DNA from: Mycobacterium paraterrae
GTDB taxonomy: Bacteria > Actinomycetota > Actinomycetes > Mycobacteriales > Mycobacteriaceae
Direction: 5' to 3'
Length of the DNA: 64,000 nucleotides
NCBI RefSeq assembly: GCF_022430545.2
Contig: NZ_CP092488.2
Span: forward strand, 1,364,001-1,428,000
The position numbers and the translations under genes were made by a program. The notes beneath the pieces were generated by a model. That model had not been told where the DNA came from. It did not search any database and saw nothing but the letters and a program-made list of their open reading frames with translations. Every line of letters begins with the position of its first letter. Positions within the stretch are counted from its first letter, which is position 1. Shown in pieces: positions 43,133-52,887 of the stretch.

Positions 43133-44752
43133 ATGTCATCTGGAGGAAAGTTGATTGACGTCTTGCCCGATCGAGTCGACACCCGCGCGCCGGATTACCT
43201 CGAGAATCGCGAGGGACTCACGGCACAGCTCGATGCGATCGCTGCGCAACTCGCACTAGCCAATGGTGGTGGCGGGGAGAAATACGTTGCGCGACACCGC
43301 AAGCGCGGCAAGATGCTGGCTCGCGAGCGTGTCGAACTGCTGATTGACCCTGACACCGCGTTTCTGGAAATGTGCCCGTTTGCGGCGTGGGGCACGAAGT
43401 TTCCCGTCGGCGGCAGTGTCGTGGTCGGCATCGGCATCGTCGAGGGCGTCGAATCGATGATCATCGCCCACGACCCGACGGTACGAGGCGGGGCCTCGAA
43501 CCCCTACACCTTCCGCAAGGTGTTCCGGGGCATGGCGGTGGCCCGCGAGAACCGCCTTCCTATTATCAGCATCGTCGAGTCGGGCGGGGCGGACCTGCCC
43601 ACTCAGGCCGAGATCTTCGTGCCAGGTGGCCAGTTGTTCCACGATCTCACCCAGCACAGCGCGCTCGGGCTGCCGACGCTCGCGCTGGTATTCGGCAACT
43701 CGACGGCAGGCGGCGCGTACATCCCCGGCATGTGTGATTACGTGGTGATGGTCCGCGCTAGGTCCAAGGTCTTCCTCGGTGGTCCGCCGCTCGTGAAGAT
43801 GGCCACCGGCGAAGTGTCCGACGACGAGTCACTCGGCGGTGCGGACATGCACGCTCGTACCTCCGGGTTGGCCGACTACCTAGCCGAAGACGAGCAGGAC
43901 GCCATCCGGATTGGGCGGCGCATCATGGCAAGGCTGAACTGGCGCAAGCGTGGCTCAGGCCCAACTCACCCGCCGACCCCACCGCTACGGGATCCCGACC
44001 AGCTCCTCGGGATCGCCTCGGTCGACCCTAAGGTCCCCTTTGATCCGCGCGATGTCCTCGCCCGCATCGTGGACGGATCGGCGTTCGACGAGTTCAAGCC
44101 GCTCTACGGAACCTCTCTAGTCACAGGCTGGGCCTCGATTCACGGATACCCGGTGGGGATTCTGGCCAACGCTCGGGGCATCCTCTTCAGCGAGGAGGCA
44201 GAGAAAGCTGCCCAGTTCATCCAGTTGGCCAACCAGATCGACACACCGCTGGTGTTTCTGCAAAACACCACCGGTTACATGGTGGGCGCGGAATACGAAC
44301 AAGGCGGCATCATCAAAGACGGCGCCAAGATGATCAACGCCGTCTCGAACAGCACGGTCCCACACTTGACGATCGTGATGGGCGCGTCCTACGGCGCAGG
44401 CAACTACGGGATGTGCGGACGGTCCTACTCGCCCCGCTTCCTCTTCGCCTGGCCCAACTCGCGTTCCGCCGTCATGGGACCGGCTCAACTTGCCGGTGTG
44501 CTGTCGATTGTCGCCCGCGAGTCGGCCGCCGACCGTGGACTCCCATTCGACGAGGAAGCCGACACCCAGATGCGCGCAGCTGTCGAGAGCCAGATCGAAC
44601 AGGAGTCGTTGGCACTGGCCAACAGCGGCAGGCTCTACGACGACGGGATCATCGATCCCCGCGACACCCGCACCGTTCTCGGTTTCTGTCTATCCGTGGT
44701 GCACAACGACGAGATCCGTGGCCAGCATGGCTACGGCGTGTTCCGGATGTGA
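43133..44752 (+). CDS. Acyl-CoA carboxylase, carboxyltransferase (beta) subunit
   Basis: This 539-residue carboxyltransferase has the two crotonase-like halves of the MccB/AtuC/AccD family: NPYTFRKVFRGMAVARENRL, SGGADLPTQAEIFVPGGQLF and the acyl-CoA loop FGNSTAGGAYIPGMCDYVVM in the first half, and FLQNTTGYMVGAEYEQGGII, GASYGAGNYGMCGRSYSPRF in the second. The latter is typical of methylcrotonyl- and geranyl-CoA carboxylases, which carboxylate the gamma carbon of branched enoyl-CoAs. Its stop overlaps the next ATG by one base. Substrate is inferred from family and the AtuA-like gene. Confidence 0.9.
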   Translation: MSSGGKLIDVLPDRVDTRAPDYLENREGLTAQLDAIAAQLALANGGGGEKYVARHRKRGKMLARERVELLIDPDTAFLEMCPFAAWGTKFPVGGSVVVGIGIVEGVESMIIAHDPTVRGGASNPYTFRKVFRGMAVARENRLPIISIVESGGADLPTQAEIFVPGGQLFHDLTQHSALGLPTLALVFGNSTAGGAYIPGMCDYVVMVRARSKVFLGGPPLVKMATGEVSDDESLGGADMHARTSGLADYLAEDEQDAIRIGRRIMARLNWRKRGSGPTHPPTPPLRDPDQLLGIASVDPKVPFDPRDVLARIVDGSAFDEFKPLYGTSLVTGWASIHGYPVGILANARGILFSEEAEKAAQFIQLANQIDTPLVFLQNTTGYMVGAEYEQGGIIKDGAKMINAVSNSTVPHLTIVMGASYGAGNYGMCGRSYSPRFLFAWPNSRSAVMGPAQLAGVLSIVARESAADRGLPFDEEADTQMRAAVESQIEQESLALANSGRLYDDGIIDPRDTRTVLGFCLSVVHNDEIRGQHGYGVFRM

Positions 44753-46776
44753 TGGCGATGCCCGCAATCACGAAGCTGCTCGTCGCCAACCGGGGAGAGA
44801 TCGCCCGGCGCGTATTTCGCACCTGCCGTGACCTCGGCATCGCCACCGTCGCCGTGTACTCCGACGCGGACGCCGACGCGTGGCACGTCGACGACGCGGA
44901 CGAGGCCGTTCGGCTACCGGGCTCCTCGCCCGCGGAGACCTACCTGAACGGTGACCGGATAATCGCCGCGGCTCATCTAACCGGCGCTGATGCCGTTCAC
45001 CCCGGTTATGGATTCCTCTCGGAGAACGCGGGATTCGCACGGGCCTGTGCCACCGCAGGACTCGTGTTCGTCGGCCCGCCGCCGGATGCCATCGACGCCA
45101 TGGGTTCGAAGCTGACGGCCAAGGCGATGATGTCCGCCGCCGGCGTGCCGGTCCTGCCGGGCGGCGATGCGACCGACTTGGCCGACGACGAGCTACGGAA
45201 GCTGGGGGCCCACATCGGCTATCCGCTGTTGGTCAAGGCGAGCGCGGGTGGTGGCGGGCGCGGGATGCGCGTCGTCGCATCGGCCGATGAACTCGACGAG
45301 GCCGTTGCCTCGGCGTCCCGCGAAGCAAAGTCGGCATTCGCCGACGGCACGGTGTTCCTCGAGAGGTACGTGCAGCGCCCTCGCCACGTCGAGATCCAGG
45401 TGATGGCTGACATACACGGCACCGTGGTCTCCCTATTCGAGCGGGAATGCTCGGTGCAGCGGCGCCACCAGAAGGTCATCGAAGAAGCACCCTCCCCCGT
45501 GGTCGGCGAAGAGCTGCGCGAACGGATGTCCGCCGCGGCAGTCGCTGCGGCTCGGGCTGTCAGCTACGTCGGCGCCGGAACCGTCGAGTTCGTCCTCGAC
45601 GCGAATGGCGGCGATGATGACGGCACGTTCGCCTTTCTGGAAATGAACACTCGATTGCAGGTGGAGCACCCGGTCACTGAACTCATCACCGGTCTCGACC
45701 TCGTGCGCCTGCAGTTGCTGGTGGCGATGGGTCGGCCGCTGTCCGCCGAGGTGAGAGATCCGCAGATCACCGGCCACGCAGTCGAGGCCAGGCTGTACGC
45801 CGAAGACCCCACGGCGGATTATCTGCCTCAGACCGGGACACTGCGCACCATGCAGATTCCTAGCTATGCCGGGGTTCGCGTGGACTCCGGGGTGCGAGAC
45901 GGCTCGGTGGTAAGCCACCACTACGACGCAATGCTGGCGAAGGTGATCGCCTGGGCCCCCACTCGTGCCGAAGCGCTCGGCACGCTATCCGCCGCGCTCG
46001 CCGATGCTCGGATCCACGGACTCACCACCAACCGAGATCTGCTGGTCCGCGTTTTGCGACACAGCCAATTCGCTGGGTGCGGCACCGATACAGGATTCCT
46101 CGATCGCCACGATGTCGCCGAACTCGGAGCGGCCCTCATCGATGGTGACGGGGAGGGCTTGCACGCCGTCGCGGCCACGTTTGCTCAGGTCGCAGCCCGC
46201 CGCGTCGCGGCCCCCGTCCAGCCAACGCTGCCCGCGGGGTGGCGTAACAACCCGTCCCAACTGCAGGCCACCGGATGGGCGACCGCCGATGGACGCGAGC
46301 GGTGCGTGAGCTATGCGCTGCTGCGGGACGGCGTCGAGGTGGAAGTCGATGGCAAGCGCGTAGACGACGTCACCGTGCTCGCGCAGAACCCCGAACGGGT
46401 GGTCTTGGAGATCGGTGGACTGCGACGTGGCTACGACGTCGTCCTCGACGGCGACATCGCTTACGTCGACAGTCCTGCCGGGTCCACGACGTTCACCGCG
46501 GTTCCGCGGTTCCTTGACCCGAGCACACTCAAGCCGGCAGGGTCGCTGATTGCGCCCATGCCGGGGTCAGTCATTCGCCTGCCTGTTTCCGCAGGTGACA
46601 CCGTTACTGCAGGGCAGGCCCTGGTCGTGCTGGAGGCGATGAAGATGGAGCACACCATCGCCAGCCCGCTCGACGGAGTCGTCGAGGAGTTGTCGGTGGA
46701 GGTGGGTCAACAGGTTTCCACCGGCGACCCGCTCGCCGTGGTCGGCGCTGCCGACTCTGCCGCAGAGGAAACCTGA
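44752..46776 (+). CDS. Acyl-CoA carboxylase alpha subunit (biotin carboxylase and biotin carrier)
   Basis: This 674-residue protein begins KLLVANRGEIARRVFRTCRD, has the ATP-grasp core (LVKASAGGGGRGMRVVASAD near 165, NTRLQVEHPVTELITGLDLV near 300) and ends with a biotin-carrier domain whose lysine lies in LEAMKMEHT (Lys631). It carboxylates biotin for transfer by the 43133 subunit. Start ATG 44752 overlaps the preceding stop; ATG 44758 is also possible. The cluster carboxylase-FadE-FadD is laid out like a branched-acid or leucine/terpene-type operon. Confidence 0.92.
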   Translation: MAMPAITKLLVANRGEIARRVFRTCRDLGIATVAVYSDADADAWHVDDADEAVRLPGSSPAETYLNGDRIIAAAHLTGADAVHPGYGFLSENAGFARACATAGLVFVGPPPDAIDAMGSKLTAKAMMSAAGVPVLPGGDATDLADDELRKLGAHIGYPLLVKASAGGGGRGMRVVASADELDEAVASASREAKSAFADGTVFLERYVQRPRHVEIQVMADIHGTVVSLFERECSVQRRHQKVIEEAPSPVVGEELRERMSAAAVAAARAVSYVGAGTVEFVLDANGGDDDGTFAFLEMNTRLQVEHPVTELITGLDLVRLQLLVAMGRPLSAEVRDPQITGHAVEARLYAEDPTADYLPQTGTLRTMQIPSYAGVRVDSGVRDGSVVSHHYDAMLAKVIAWAPTRAEALGTLSAALADARIHGLTTNRDLLVRVLRHSQFAGCGTDTGFLDRHDVAELGAALIDGDGEGLHAVAATFAQVAARRVAAPVQPTLPAGWRNNPSQLQATGWATADGRERCVSYALLRDGVEVEVDGKRVDDVTVLAQNPERVVLEIGGLRRGYDVVLDGDIAYVDSPAGSTTFTAVPRFLDPSTLKPAGSLIAPMPGSVIRLPVSAGDTVTAGQALVVLEAMKMEHTIASPLDGVVEELSVEVGQQVSTGDPLAVVGAADSAAEET

Positions 46777-46834
46777 GGATGAACACCACCCGTCGCCGGT
46801 CGCGGCAGCGGGTGCCTGTGAAGTGAGGAGCGAA

Positions 46835-47989
46835 ATGGAACTGCACGAGACCGAGGAACGGCAGGCTCTCCGCAAGGCCGTGTCCGAGATCGCCAAGGAC
46901 TACGGGCATGAGTACTACGTGGCCAAGTCTCTCGGTGGCGAGAAGAGCACCGAACTCTGGCAGGCCGTCGGCAAGCAAGGATTTCTCGGGGTGAACATCA
47001 CCGAGGAGTACGGCGGCGGAGGCGGCGGCATTTACGACATGCAAATCGTTGGTGAGGAACTCGCCGCAGCAGGCTGTCCGCTGCTTATGACAGTGGTCTC
47101 ACCCACCATCTGCGGCACGATCATCCAGGCTTTCGGCAGCGACGAACTCAAGGCCCGCTGGCTGCCGGGGATCGCCAGCGGCGAGATCATCATGTCGTTT
47201 GCGATCACCGAGCCGGATGCCGGCTCCAACTCGCACAACATCTCCACCCACGCCAAGCGCGTCGGCGAAGAGTGGGTACTCAACGGTACCAAGTACTATA
47301 TCTCCGGCGTCGACGAGGCAGAGGCCATCCTGGTCGTCGGCCGGACCGAGACCGACGACCGCGGCCGCGGACGGCTGAGCCTCTTCGTCGTCCCGACAGA
47401 TGCGCCCGGGCTGACCAAGACCATCATTCCGGTGCAAGCCGTGACGCCGGAAAAGCAATTCACTTTGTTCTTCGATGACGTACGGGTGCCCGCTGAGAAC
47501 CTGATTGGCACCGAGAACGACGGACTGCGTCAGGTATTCATGGGTCTAAACCCCGAACGCATCATGGGGGCGGCCCTGGGCAACGGCATCGGCCGTTATG
47601 CGCTGGATAAGGCATGCACCTACGCGCGCGAGCGCAAGGTTTGGGACGTCGCGATCGGATCACACCAAGGCGTGTCACATCCCCTCGCGCACGCCAAGAT
47701 CCAGCTGGAACTGGCCCGCCTGATGACCCAACGGGCGGCGTCGCTGCACGACGCGGGCGACTCAGGATCTGGCGAGGCATCGAACATGGCCAAGTACGCT
47801 GCAGCCGAGGCCGGCATCTTGGCACTTGATCAGGCAATTCAGACCCACGGTGGCAACGGGATGGCTACCGAGTACGGGCTGGCCACCCTATGGGGCCCTG
47901 CTCGTCTGATGCGCACCGCACCAATCAGCCGAGAAATGATCCTCAACTACGTGGCGCAGCACAGCTTGAAACTGCCACGGTCCTACTGA
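46835..47989 (+). CDS. Acyl-CoA dehydrogenase (FadE family)
   Basis: This 384-residue flavoprotein starts at ATG 46835 after GAGGAG. It shows EYGGGGGGIYDMQIVGEELA near residue 65, SFAITEPDAGSNSHNISTHA near 130 and HGGNGMATEYGLATLWGPAR near the C-terminus. The usual GTNEI segment is absent, replaced by LMRTAPISREMILNYVAQHS, which marks a distinct FadE subfamily. It is 58 bases downstream of the carboxylase alpha gene and 135 bases before an acyl-CoA ligase. Confidence 0.9.
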   Translation: MELHETEERQALRKAVSEIAKDYGHEYYVAKSLGGEKSTELWQAVGKQGFLGVNITEEYGGGGGGIYDMQIVGEELAAAGCPLLMTVVSPTICGTIIQAFGSDELKARWLPGIASGEIIMSFAITEPDAGSNSHNISTHAKRVGEEWVLNGTKYYISGVDEAEAILVVGRTETDDRGRGRLSLFVVPTDAPGLTKTIIPVQAVTPEKQFTLFFDDVRVPAENLIGTENDGLRQVFMGLNPERIMGAALGNGIGRYALDKACTYARERKVWDVAIGSHQGVSHPLAHAKIQLELARLMTQRAASLHDAGDSGSGEASNMAKYAAAEAGILALDQAIQTHGGNGMATEYGLATLWGPARLMRTAPISREMILNYVAQHSLKLPRSY

Positions 47990-48124
47990 ATATCCTTCGT
48001 CCGCGGCACCCGCGTCGGCGTCCGGTGCGGACTTGGCAGGGACTGGGTGTCCGTCGGAGGTCCGGCCCTCACCGAGTAACTCCCGATACAACGAGCCGCT
48101 GATGCGGCAGCGGAGGAGTAATCG

Positions 48125-49681
48125 ATGGATCGCGGTATCGGCCAGTGGGTCGCCAAACGGGCCTTCCTGAACGGGCAGCGCACGGCATTTGTCCAAGGTG
48201 ACAGGCGCTTCACCTTCTCGGACCTCGAACGCCGCACGAATCAGGTGGCTTCGAGCCTGCTGCGGCTCGGCATCCGCAAGGGAGACCGGGTGGCCGCGCT
48301 CCTGATGAATTCGGTCGAGTTCGTGGAGATTCTCCTGGGCAGCGCGAAGATCGGCGCGATCATGGTCCCGATCAACGTTCGCCTCGCTGGTCCAGAAATC
48401 GGCTACATTCTCGCCGACTCGGGCGCCGACATTCTCGTCTTCCACGAACCGCTCGCTGCACCGGCGATCGATGCGCTGGCCGCGCCGGGAGTTCGGGTTC
48501 GCCACACCGTCCGAGTCGGCGGCGCCGCGGCGACCGGCGAGATTGCCTACCCCGACCTGCTCGCCAGCGGAGGCCCGGAAACTCTCGACGGTGACGTTGG
48601 CGGCCGCGACCCCGCGTTCGTCATGTACACCTCGGGCACCACCGGCCGTCCCAAGGGCGCCATCCTCACTCACGACAACCTGCAGTGGAATGCCATCAAC
48701 GTGATGGGCGCCGACACGGGCCTGCACGGGAGCGACGTCACCGTGGCCGTTGCCCCGATGTTCCACATCGGCGGACTGGGCGTGCACACGCTGCCATTGC
48801 TCTATGTCGGTGGTACGAGTGTGATCCTCCCGTCATTCGACCCGGTGCGCACACTCAACGCAATGGCCGAGAGTCGGGCCACCATCCAGTTCATGGTGCC
48901 GGCGATGTGGTCGGCCCTGACCCAGGTTCCCGATTTCGACTCCTACGATCTCTCGGCTTTGCGTTCTGCGATGGGCGGCGGCTCGCCGGTGCCCCTGACC
49001 GTCATCGACTTCATGCAGCAGCGCGGCGTCAGCTTCACCGAGGGATTCGGAATGACCGAAACCGCACCCATGGTCTCGCTCCTGGACGCCGCCAGCGTCA
49101 CCACGCGAGCCGGCTCGATCGGCCGAGTCGCCATGCACGTCGACGCCCGAATCGTGGACGACGACGACCGGGACGTACCGGTCGACACCGTCGGCGAACT
49201 CCTGGTGCGCGGGCCCAACGTGTTCGCGGGGTACTGGATGATGCCGTCGGCCACCGCGGAGGCCTTCCGGGGCGGCTGGTTCCACACCGGCGACCTCGGT
49301 CGAATCGACGCCGACGGCTACATCACGCTGGTCGATCGCAAGAAGGACATGATCATCTCGGGCGGGGAGAACGTCTACCCCATCGAAGTGGAGCAGGTGC
49401 TCTTCCGTTGCCCCGGCGTGCTGGACGCCGCGATAGTGGGTGGTCCGGACGCGAAGTGGGGCGAGCGCGTCGTAGCCGTGGTGGTGGCAGACCCAGCCGC
49501 CGAGAGGGAACCCACCGCCGACGAATTGATTGCCTGGTGTCGCGACCGGTTGGCGCACTTCAAATGTCCGCGCGAGGTGCACCTCACGAACGAGCTGCCC
49601 CGCAACGCCACCGGCAAGCTCCTCAAGACCGAGCTGAGAAGGCGCTTCACCGGCGTCCAGGGCGGCGTCGTCGCGCGCTGA
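48125..49681 (+). CDS. Acyl-CoA synthetase (FadD-type, AMP-binding)
   Basis: This 518-residue enzyme has YTSGTTGRPKGAILTHDN near residue 168, EGFGMTETAPMVSL near 305, TGDLGRIDADGYITLVDRKK near 400 with ISGGENVYPIEVE, and the catalytic Lys in NATGKLLKTELRRRF at the C-terminus. It would form the CoA ester that feeds the carboxylase and FadE. Substrate is unknown. It ends the plus-strand operon that starts at 43133 and faces the convergent FadE at 49750. Confidence 0.9.
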   Translation: MDRGIGQWVAKRAFLNGQRTAFVQGDRRFTFSDLERRTNQVASSLLRLGIRKGDRVAALLMNSVEFVEILLGSAKIGAIMVPINVRLAGPEIGYILADSGADILVFHEPLAAPAIDALAAPGVRVRHTVRVGGAAATGEIAYPDLLASGGPETLDGDVGGRDPAFVMYTSGTTGRPKGAILTHDNLQWNAINVMGADTGLHGSDVTVAVAPMFHIGGLGVHTLPLLYVGGTSVILPSFDPVRTLNAMAESRATIQFMVPAMWSALTQVPDFDSYDLSALRSAMGGGSPVPLTVIDFMQQRGVSFTEGFGMTETAPMVSLLDAASVTTRAGSIGRVAMHVDARIVDDDDRDVPVDTVGELLVRGPNVFAGYWMMPSATAEAFRGGWFHTGDLGRIDADGYITLVDRKKDMIISGGENVYPIEVEQVLFRCPGVLDAAIVGGPDAKWGERVVAVVVADPAAEREPTADELIAWCRDRLAHFKCPREVHLTNELPRNATGKLLKTELRRRFTGVQGGVVAR

Positions 49682-49749
49682 CGTTCAGCGAGATTGCAGA
49701 TCACCGCGGTTCAATGCGGACCCGGCGAGCGGTGGTCCGTACTGCGTGG

Positions 49750-50916
49750 TTAGCCCACGTGCTCGCGGCCGATGAGATGGCGGGCGATGACCAGCTTCTG
49801 AATCTGTGGAGTCCCGTCGCCGATCTGTAGTCCGCTGACGTCGAGCAACAGCTGCTGTAACGGCATCTCGGTGGACCACCCGACATGCCCATGGAGAATG
49901 ATGCAGTCGTTGATCGCTTGGACAGCGATGCGCGGTGCCCACCACTTGCACATCGCCGCCTCCCGGGTGTGCGGCCGCCCAGCCGCCCGCAAGCCGAGCG
50001 TTCGGTAGCACAGCCAGCGCGCCGCCTCGAGCTGGGTGTCCCACTCGGCGAGTGTGAACGAGACGCCCTGATAGCTGGCGATCGGTGCGCCGAACGCCTC
50101 CCGCTGACGCACCCACTCGATGGTGGAGGACATCGCGCGGTGGGCGGCTCCGAGGACCATGAGGCCCAGCAACGCACGCGTGAGGTCGAAGTCGGCAAGC
50201 TGAGCGGATAAGCCGCTGCCGCCGTCGGTGATTTCGTGGTCGGCCGGAACGAACGTATCGTCAAAACTGAGTCCGACGCGGCTCAGCGGCCGGAAGCCGG
50301 GGTCGGCAAATCGCTGCCGGCTGATCGTCGGGTCGTCGAGCGGAACGAGCAATCGCCGCGTGCCACGGGAGCGCAGCGCCGGGTCGACGGTGGCGACGAC
50401 GATTGCATGGCTCGAATGAGCGCCAAGGGTTACCGAGGTCTTCTCCCCCGACAACCGAAAACCGCCGTCCACGGGCCGGGCGCGGACCGAAGTCCCCGCC
50501 GCATCAGAGCCACCTCGAGGCTCGGTCAGAGCGAGGCACACCACCTGCTCGCCAGCCGCCACCGCGTGCACTACGGGCTCGCTCACATGTACAGGTAGGC
50601 CTGCGAGCAGACCGTCGAGAAGCACGGAGCCAAAGATCAGGTAGGCAAGGTTGAAGTCGGAACGGGCAATCTGCTCGCAGGCGATGCCGACCGAAATGGC
50701 ATCGGCGTCCTGTCCCCCGTGGGCGGAGGGGAGGGTCATCCCGAGCAGCCCATGGCGACCCAGTGCCCTGAGCTCGTCCCAGCACATTTCCTCCGAGGTC
50801 GCTCGCGCGAGATAGCCGTCGTAGAACTCCCGGCGCCCCAACGCCGCGACCGCGGCCTCGAATTCTGCGTGCTCAGGGGAAAAGACGAACGAATTATCTG
50901 GTGTACCAGATTGCAT
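49750..50916 (-). CDS. Acyl-CoA dehydrogenase (FadE family)
   Basis: This 388-residue flavoprotein has CLALTEPRGGSDAAGTSVRA near residue 125, LSGEKTSVTLGAHSSHAIVV near 150 and the end HGHVGWSTEMPLQQLLLDVS, GDGTPQIQKLVIARHLIGRE. The C-terminal GDGTPQIQK replaces the more usual GTNEI-like loop, as seen in related groups. ATG 50916 lies inside the palindromic GntR box (50896-50911 is codons 2-7), so its mRNA must be nearly leaderless or the start is further in. Confidence 0.86.
   Translation of the reverse strand: MQSGTPDNSFVFSPEHAEFEAAVAALGRREFYDGYLARATSEEMCWDELRALGRHGLLGMTLPSAHGGQDADAISVGIACEQIARSDFNLAYLIFGSVLLDGLLAGLPVHVSEPVVHAVAAGEQVVCLALTEPRGGSDAAGTSVRARPVDGGFRLSGEKTSVTLGAHSSHAIVVATVDPALRSRGTRRLLVPLDDPTISRQRFADPGFRPLSRVGLSFDDTFVPADHEITDGGSGLSAQLADFDLTRALLGLMVLGAAHRAMSSTIEWVRQREAFGAPIASYQGVSFTLAEWDTQLEAARWLCYRTLGLRAAGRPHTREAAMCKWWAPRIAVQAINDCIILHGHVGWSTEMPLQQLLLDVSGLQIGDGTPQIQKLVIARHLIGREHVG
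50896..50911. promoter_or_regulatory. FadR/GntR-type operator ATCTGGTGTACCAGAT
   Basis: A perfect 16-base palindrome with the TGGT..ACCA core known for FadR-family GntR proteins. It lies between the divergent fadE (start 50916) and GntR gene (start 50936), overlapping the first fadE codons, and is 25 bases from the GntR start. Binding would block the fadE transcript and autoregulate the regulator. Confidence 0.7.
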
Positions 50917-50935
50917 CGAACTAGGCTACGAGACC

Positions 50936-51733
50936 ATGGCAGGTCTGTCGAGCGTCGAGAATCAGACCGCGGCCACGTCGGGGAGTTCCATACCCCGTGT
51001 GACGGCTCGCCGAATGATGCGCGAGGCCGTCGCGCGGCGGCTCGTCCCCGGTGATCGCCTGGCCTCGGAGCCGACCCTGATGCGCTACTTCGACGTTTCG
51101 CGCGGATCGCTACGAGAAACGCTGCGCGTGCTGTCCTATCTCGGCGCCATCGACGTCCGCACGGGACCGGGTGGCGGGGCCCGAATCGCGCGGCCTGGGC
51201 CACGCGTGGTCGGCAGCGCGTTGGCCATCGCATTGCAGTTCCGCGGCACGACCTTGCGCGGCCTGCTCGAGGCGCGCGCGGTGCTAGAGCCCATTGCGGC
51301 CCGGATGGCCGCGCAACGCAGGGACGCGACAGACTTCGCCATGCTGCACGCTTGCCATGCCCGTCTCACCGCGTCAACGGAACCCGCGCGCCGACAGCGC
51401 GAGCGCCTGGAGTTTCACCGACTCCTCGCGACCGCCACCGGCAATGACGTACTCGAGCTGGTCCTCACCGCGCTGGCCTGGATGGGCGCCGCGCTCGACC
51501 AGACGGAACCGGGACAGGGGGATGGATCCGATGAGGCGCGCGGCTCCCTCCTGGCCGCGATCGGCTCGGGCGACGCCGCCAGCGCGTCCGAATACGCAAC
51601 CACCGTGCTCACCGCCACGACCGACCGGCTGCGCTCGGGCGCGGCGCGACCCCTCGATCAGCGGGTGCTGTGGCCCGACGTGGACGAATTACCCGATCTC
51701 CAGGAAAGAAGGGACGTTACGACGTGGACGTAG
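50936..51733 (+). CDS. GntR-family (FadR subfamily, FCD domain) regulator
   Basis: This 265-residue regulator has the winged helix in its first about 85 residues (MMREAVARRLVPGDRLASEP, YFDVSRGSLRETLRVLSYLG, RTGPGGGARI) and an FCD ligand domain after it (LLEARAVLEPIAARMAAQRR). The FadR-like box in the promoter fits. It may sense an acyl-CoA or carboxylate. The next gene, a thiolase, starts inside its last codons (51724), so it is co-transcribed with the thiolase. Confidence 0.87.
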   Translation: MAGLSSVENQTAATSGSSIPRVTARRMMREAVARRLVPGDRLASEPTLMRYFDVSRGSLRETLRVLSYLGAIDVRTGPGGGARIARPGPRVVGSALAIALQFRGTTLRGLLEARAVLEPIAARMAAQRRDATDFAMLHACHARLTASTEPARRQRERLEFHRLLATATGNDVLELVLTALAWMGAALDQTEPGQGDGSDEARGSLLAAIGSGDAASASEYATTVLTATTDRLRSGAARPLDQRVLWPDVDELPDLQERRDVTTWT

Positions 51734-52887
51734 CGATCATCGGCACCGGTATCACCCGGTTCGGCATGTTCGTCAGTTCCCGGCTGCGCGAACTGGCCGC
51801 CGAGGCCGCCGACGCGGCTCTAGCCGATGCCGGGGTCGACCCCGAGGCTATCGGCCTGGTCGTCTTCGGCAACGCCGCTGCCGGCGTCCTCACCGGGCAG
51901 GAGATGATCCGGGCTCACACCGCACTGGGCGGATCGCGCGTAGCAGGCAGACCGATGCTGTCAGTCGAAAATGCTTGCGCGTCCAGTTCCAGCGCGTTTC
52001 ATCTCGGGGCCATGGCCGTCTCCTCGGGTGCATACGACCATGTCCTGGTCATCGGGGCGGAAAAGATGACCAGCACCGACCGCACTCGCGCGGCGCGGGC
52101 GCTCGCCACTGCCGTCGACGTCGAGTTGGTCGGGGAGCAGGACGGCTCCCGCCCCGTATTCATGGAGATTTACGCGGCCGAGGCGCGCGCCTACCTCGAA
52201 CGGACCGGGGCGTCAGTCCGCGATCTGGCACTGGTAGCCGCCAAGAGCCTTCACAACGGCAGCCTCAACCCGATCGCGCAGAACCGCACTGCGCTCACCG
52301 CCGACGAAATCTTAGCCGCGCGCACGATCGTCGACCCGCTGACGCGGCCGATGTGCTCCTCGATCGGTGACGGTGCAGCCGCCTGCGTGTTGACGCGAAC
52401 CGACCTAGCCCGTCGTAGTGACCGGGAGTCCGTGAGAGTGCTGGCCTCGGCGGTCGGGGCGGCACGGGTCGGCGACGACGGCGACGTGGTTGGCCGCACC
52501 GCCCGGGTCGCCTTCGAGCAAGCTGGAGTCGGTCCGGACGGCATCGACTTGTTCGAGGTGCACGACGCCGCATCACCCGCCGAGCTCGTCATAGCCGAGG
52601 AGATAGGCATCGCCCCAGCGGGCGAGGGTGCGAAACTCGCCCGCGACGGCGCTACGTGCATTGGCGGCAGAACTCCTGTGAACGTCTCCGGTGGACTGCT
52701 GGCGCGCGGCCACCCGATCGGCGCCACCGGAGCGGCTCAGGTCGTGGAACTCGCTGATCAGCTGCGCGGCCGATGCGGCGCGCGCCAGGTGCAGGGAGCG
52801 CGGATCGGCCTCGCCGAGAACGCAGGCGGTTCCTTGGGCGACGGGCCTGCAGCATGCGTCGTCACGATCCTTTCCGCCCCCGATTAG
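51724..52887 (+). CDS. Thiolase/acetyl-CoA acetyltransferase (SCP-x type)
   Basis: From GTG 51724 the protein has 387 residues and overlaps the GntR gene by ten bases. It keeps the thiolase nucleophile in ENACASSSSAF near residue 80, the HDAASPAE motif and GGLLARGHPIGATG with the second catalytic His near 330. It is therefore a likely true thiolase, in contrast to the copy at 54841. It could release acetyl- or propionyl-CoA after beta-oxidation. Confidence 0.87.
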   Translation: MDVAIIGTGITRFGMFVSSRLRELAAEAADAALADAGVDPEAIGLVVFGNAAAGVLTGQEMIRAHTALGGSRVAGRPMLSVENACASSSSAFHLGAMAVSSGAYDHVLVIGAEKMTSTDRTRAARALATAVDVELVGEQDGSRPVFMEIYAAEARAYLERTGASVRDLALVAAKSLHNGSLNPIAQNRTALTADEILAARTIVDPLTRPMCSSIGDGAAACVLTRTDLARRSDRESVRVLASAVGAARVGDDGDVVGRTARVAFEQAGVGPDGIDLFEVHDAASPAELVIAEEIGIAPAGEGAKLARDGATCIGGRTPVNVSGGLLARGHPIGATGAAQVVELADQLRGRCGARQVQGARIGLAENAGGSLGDGPAACVVTILSAPD

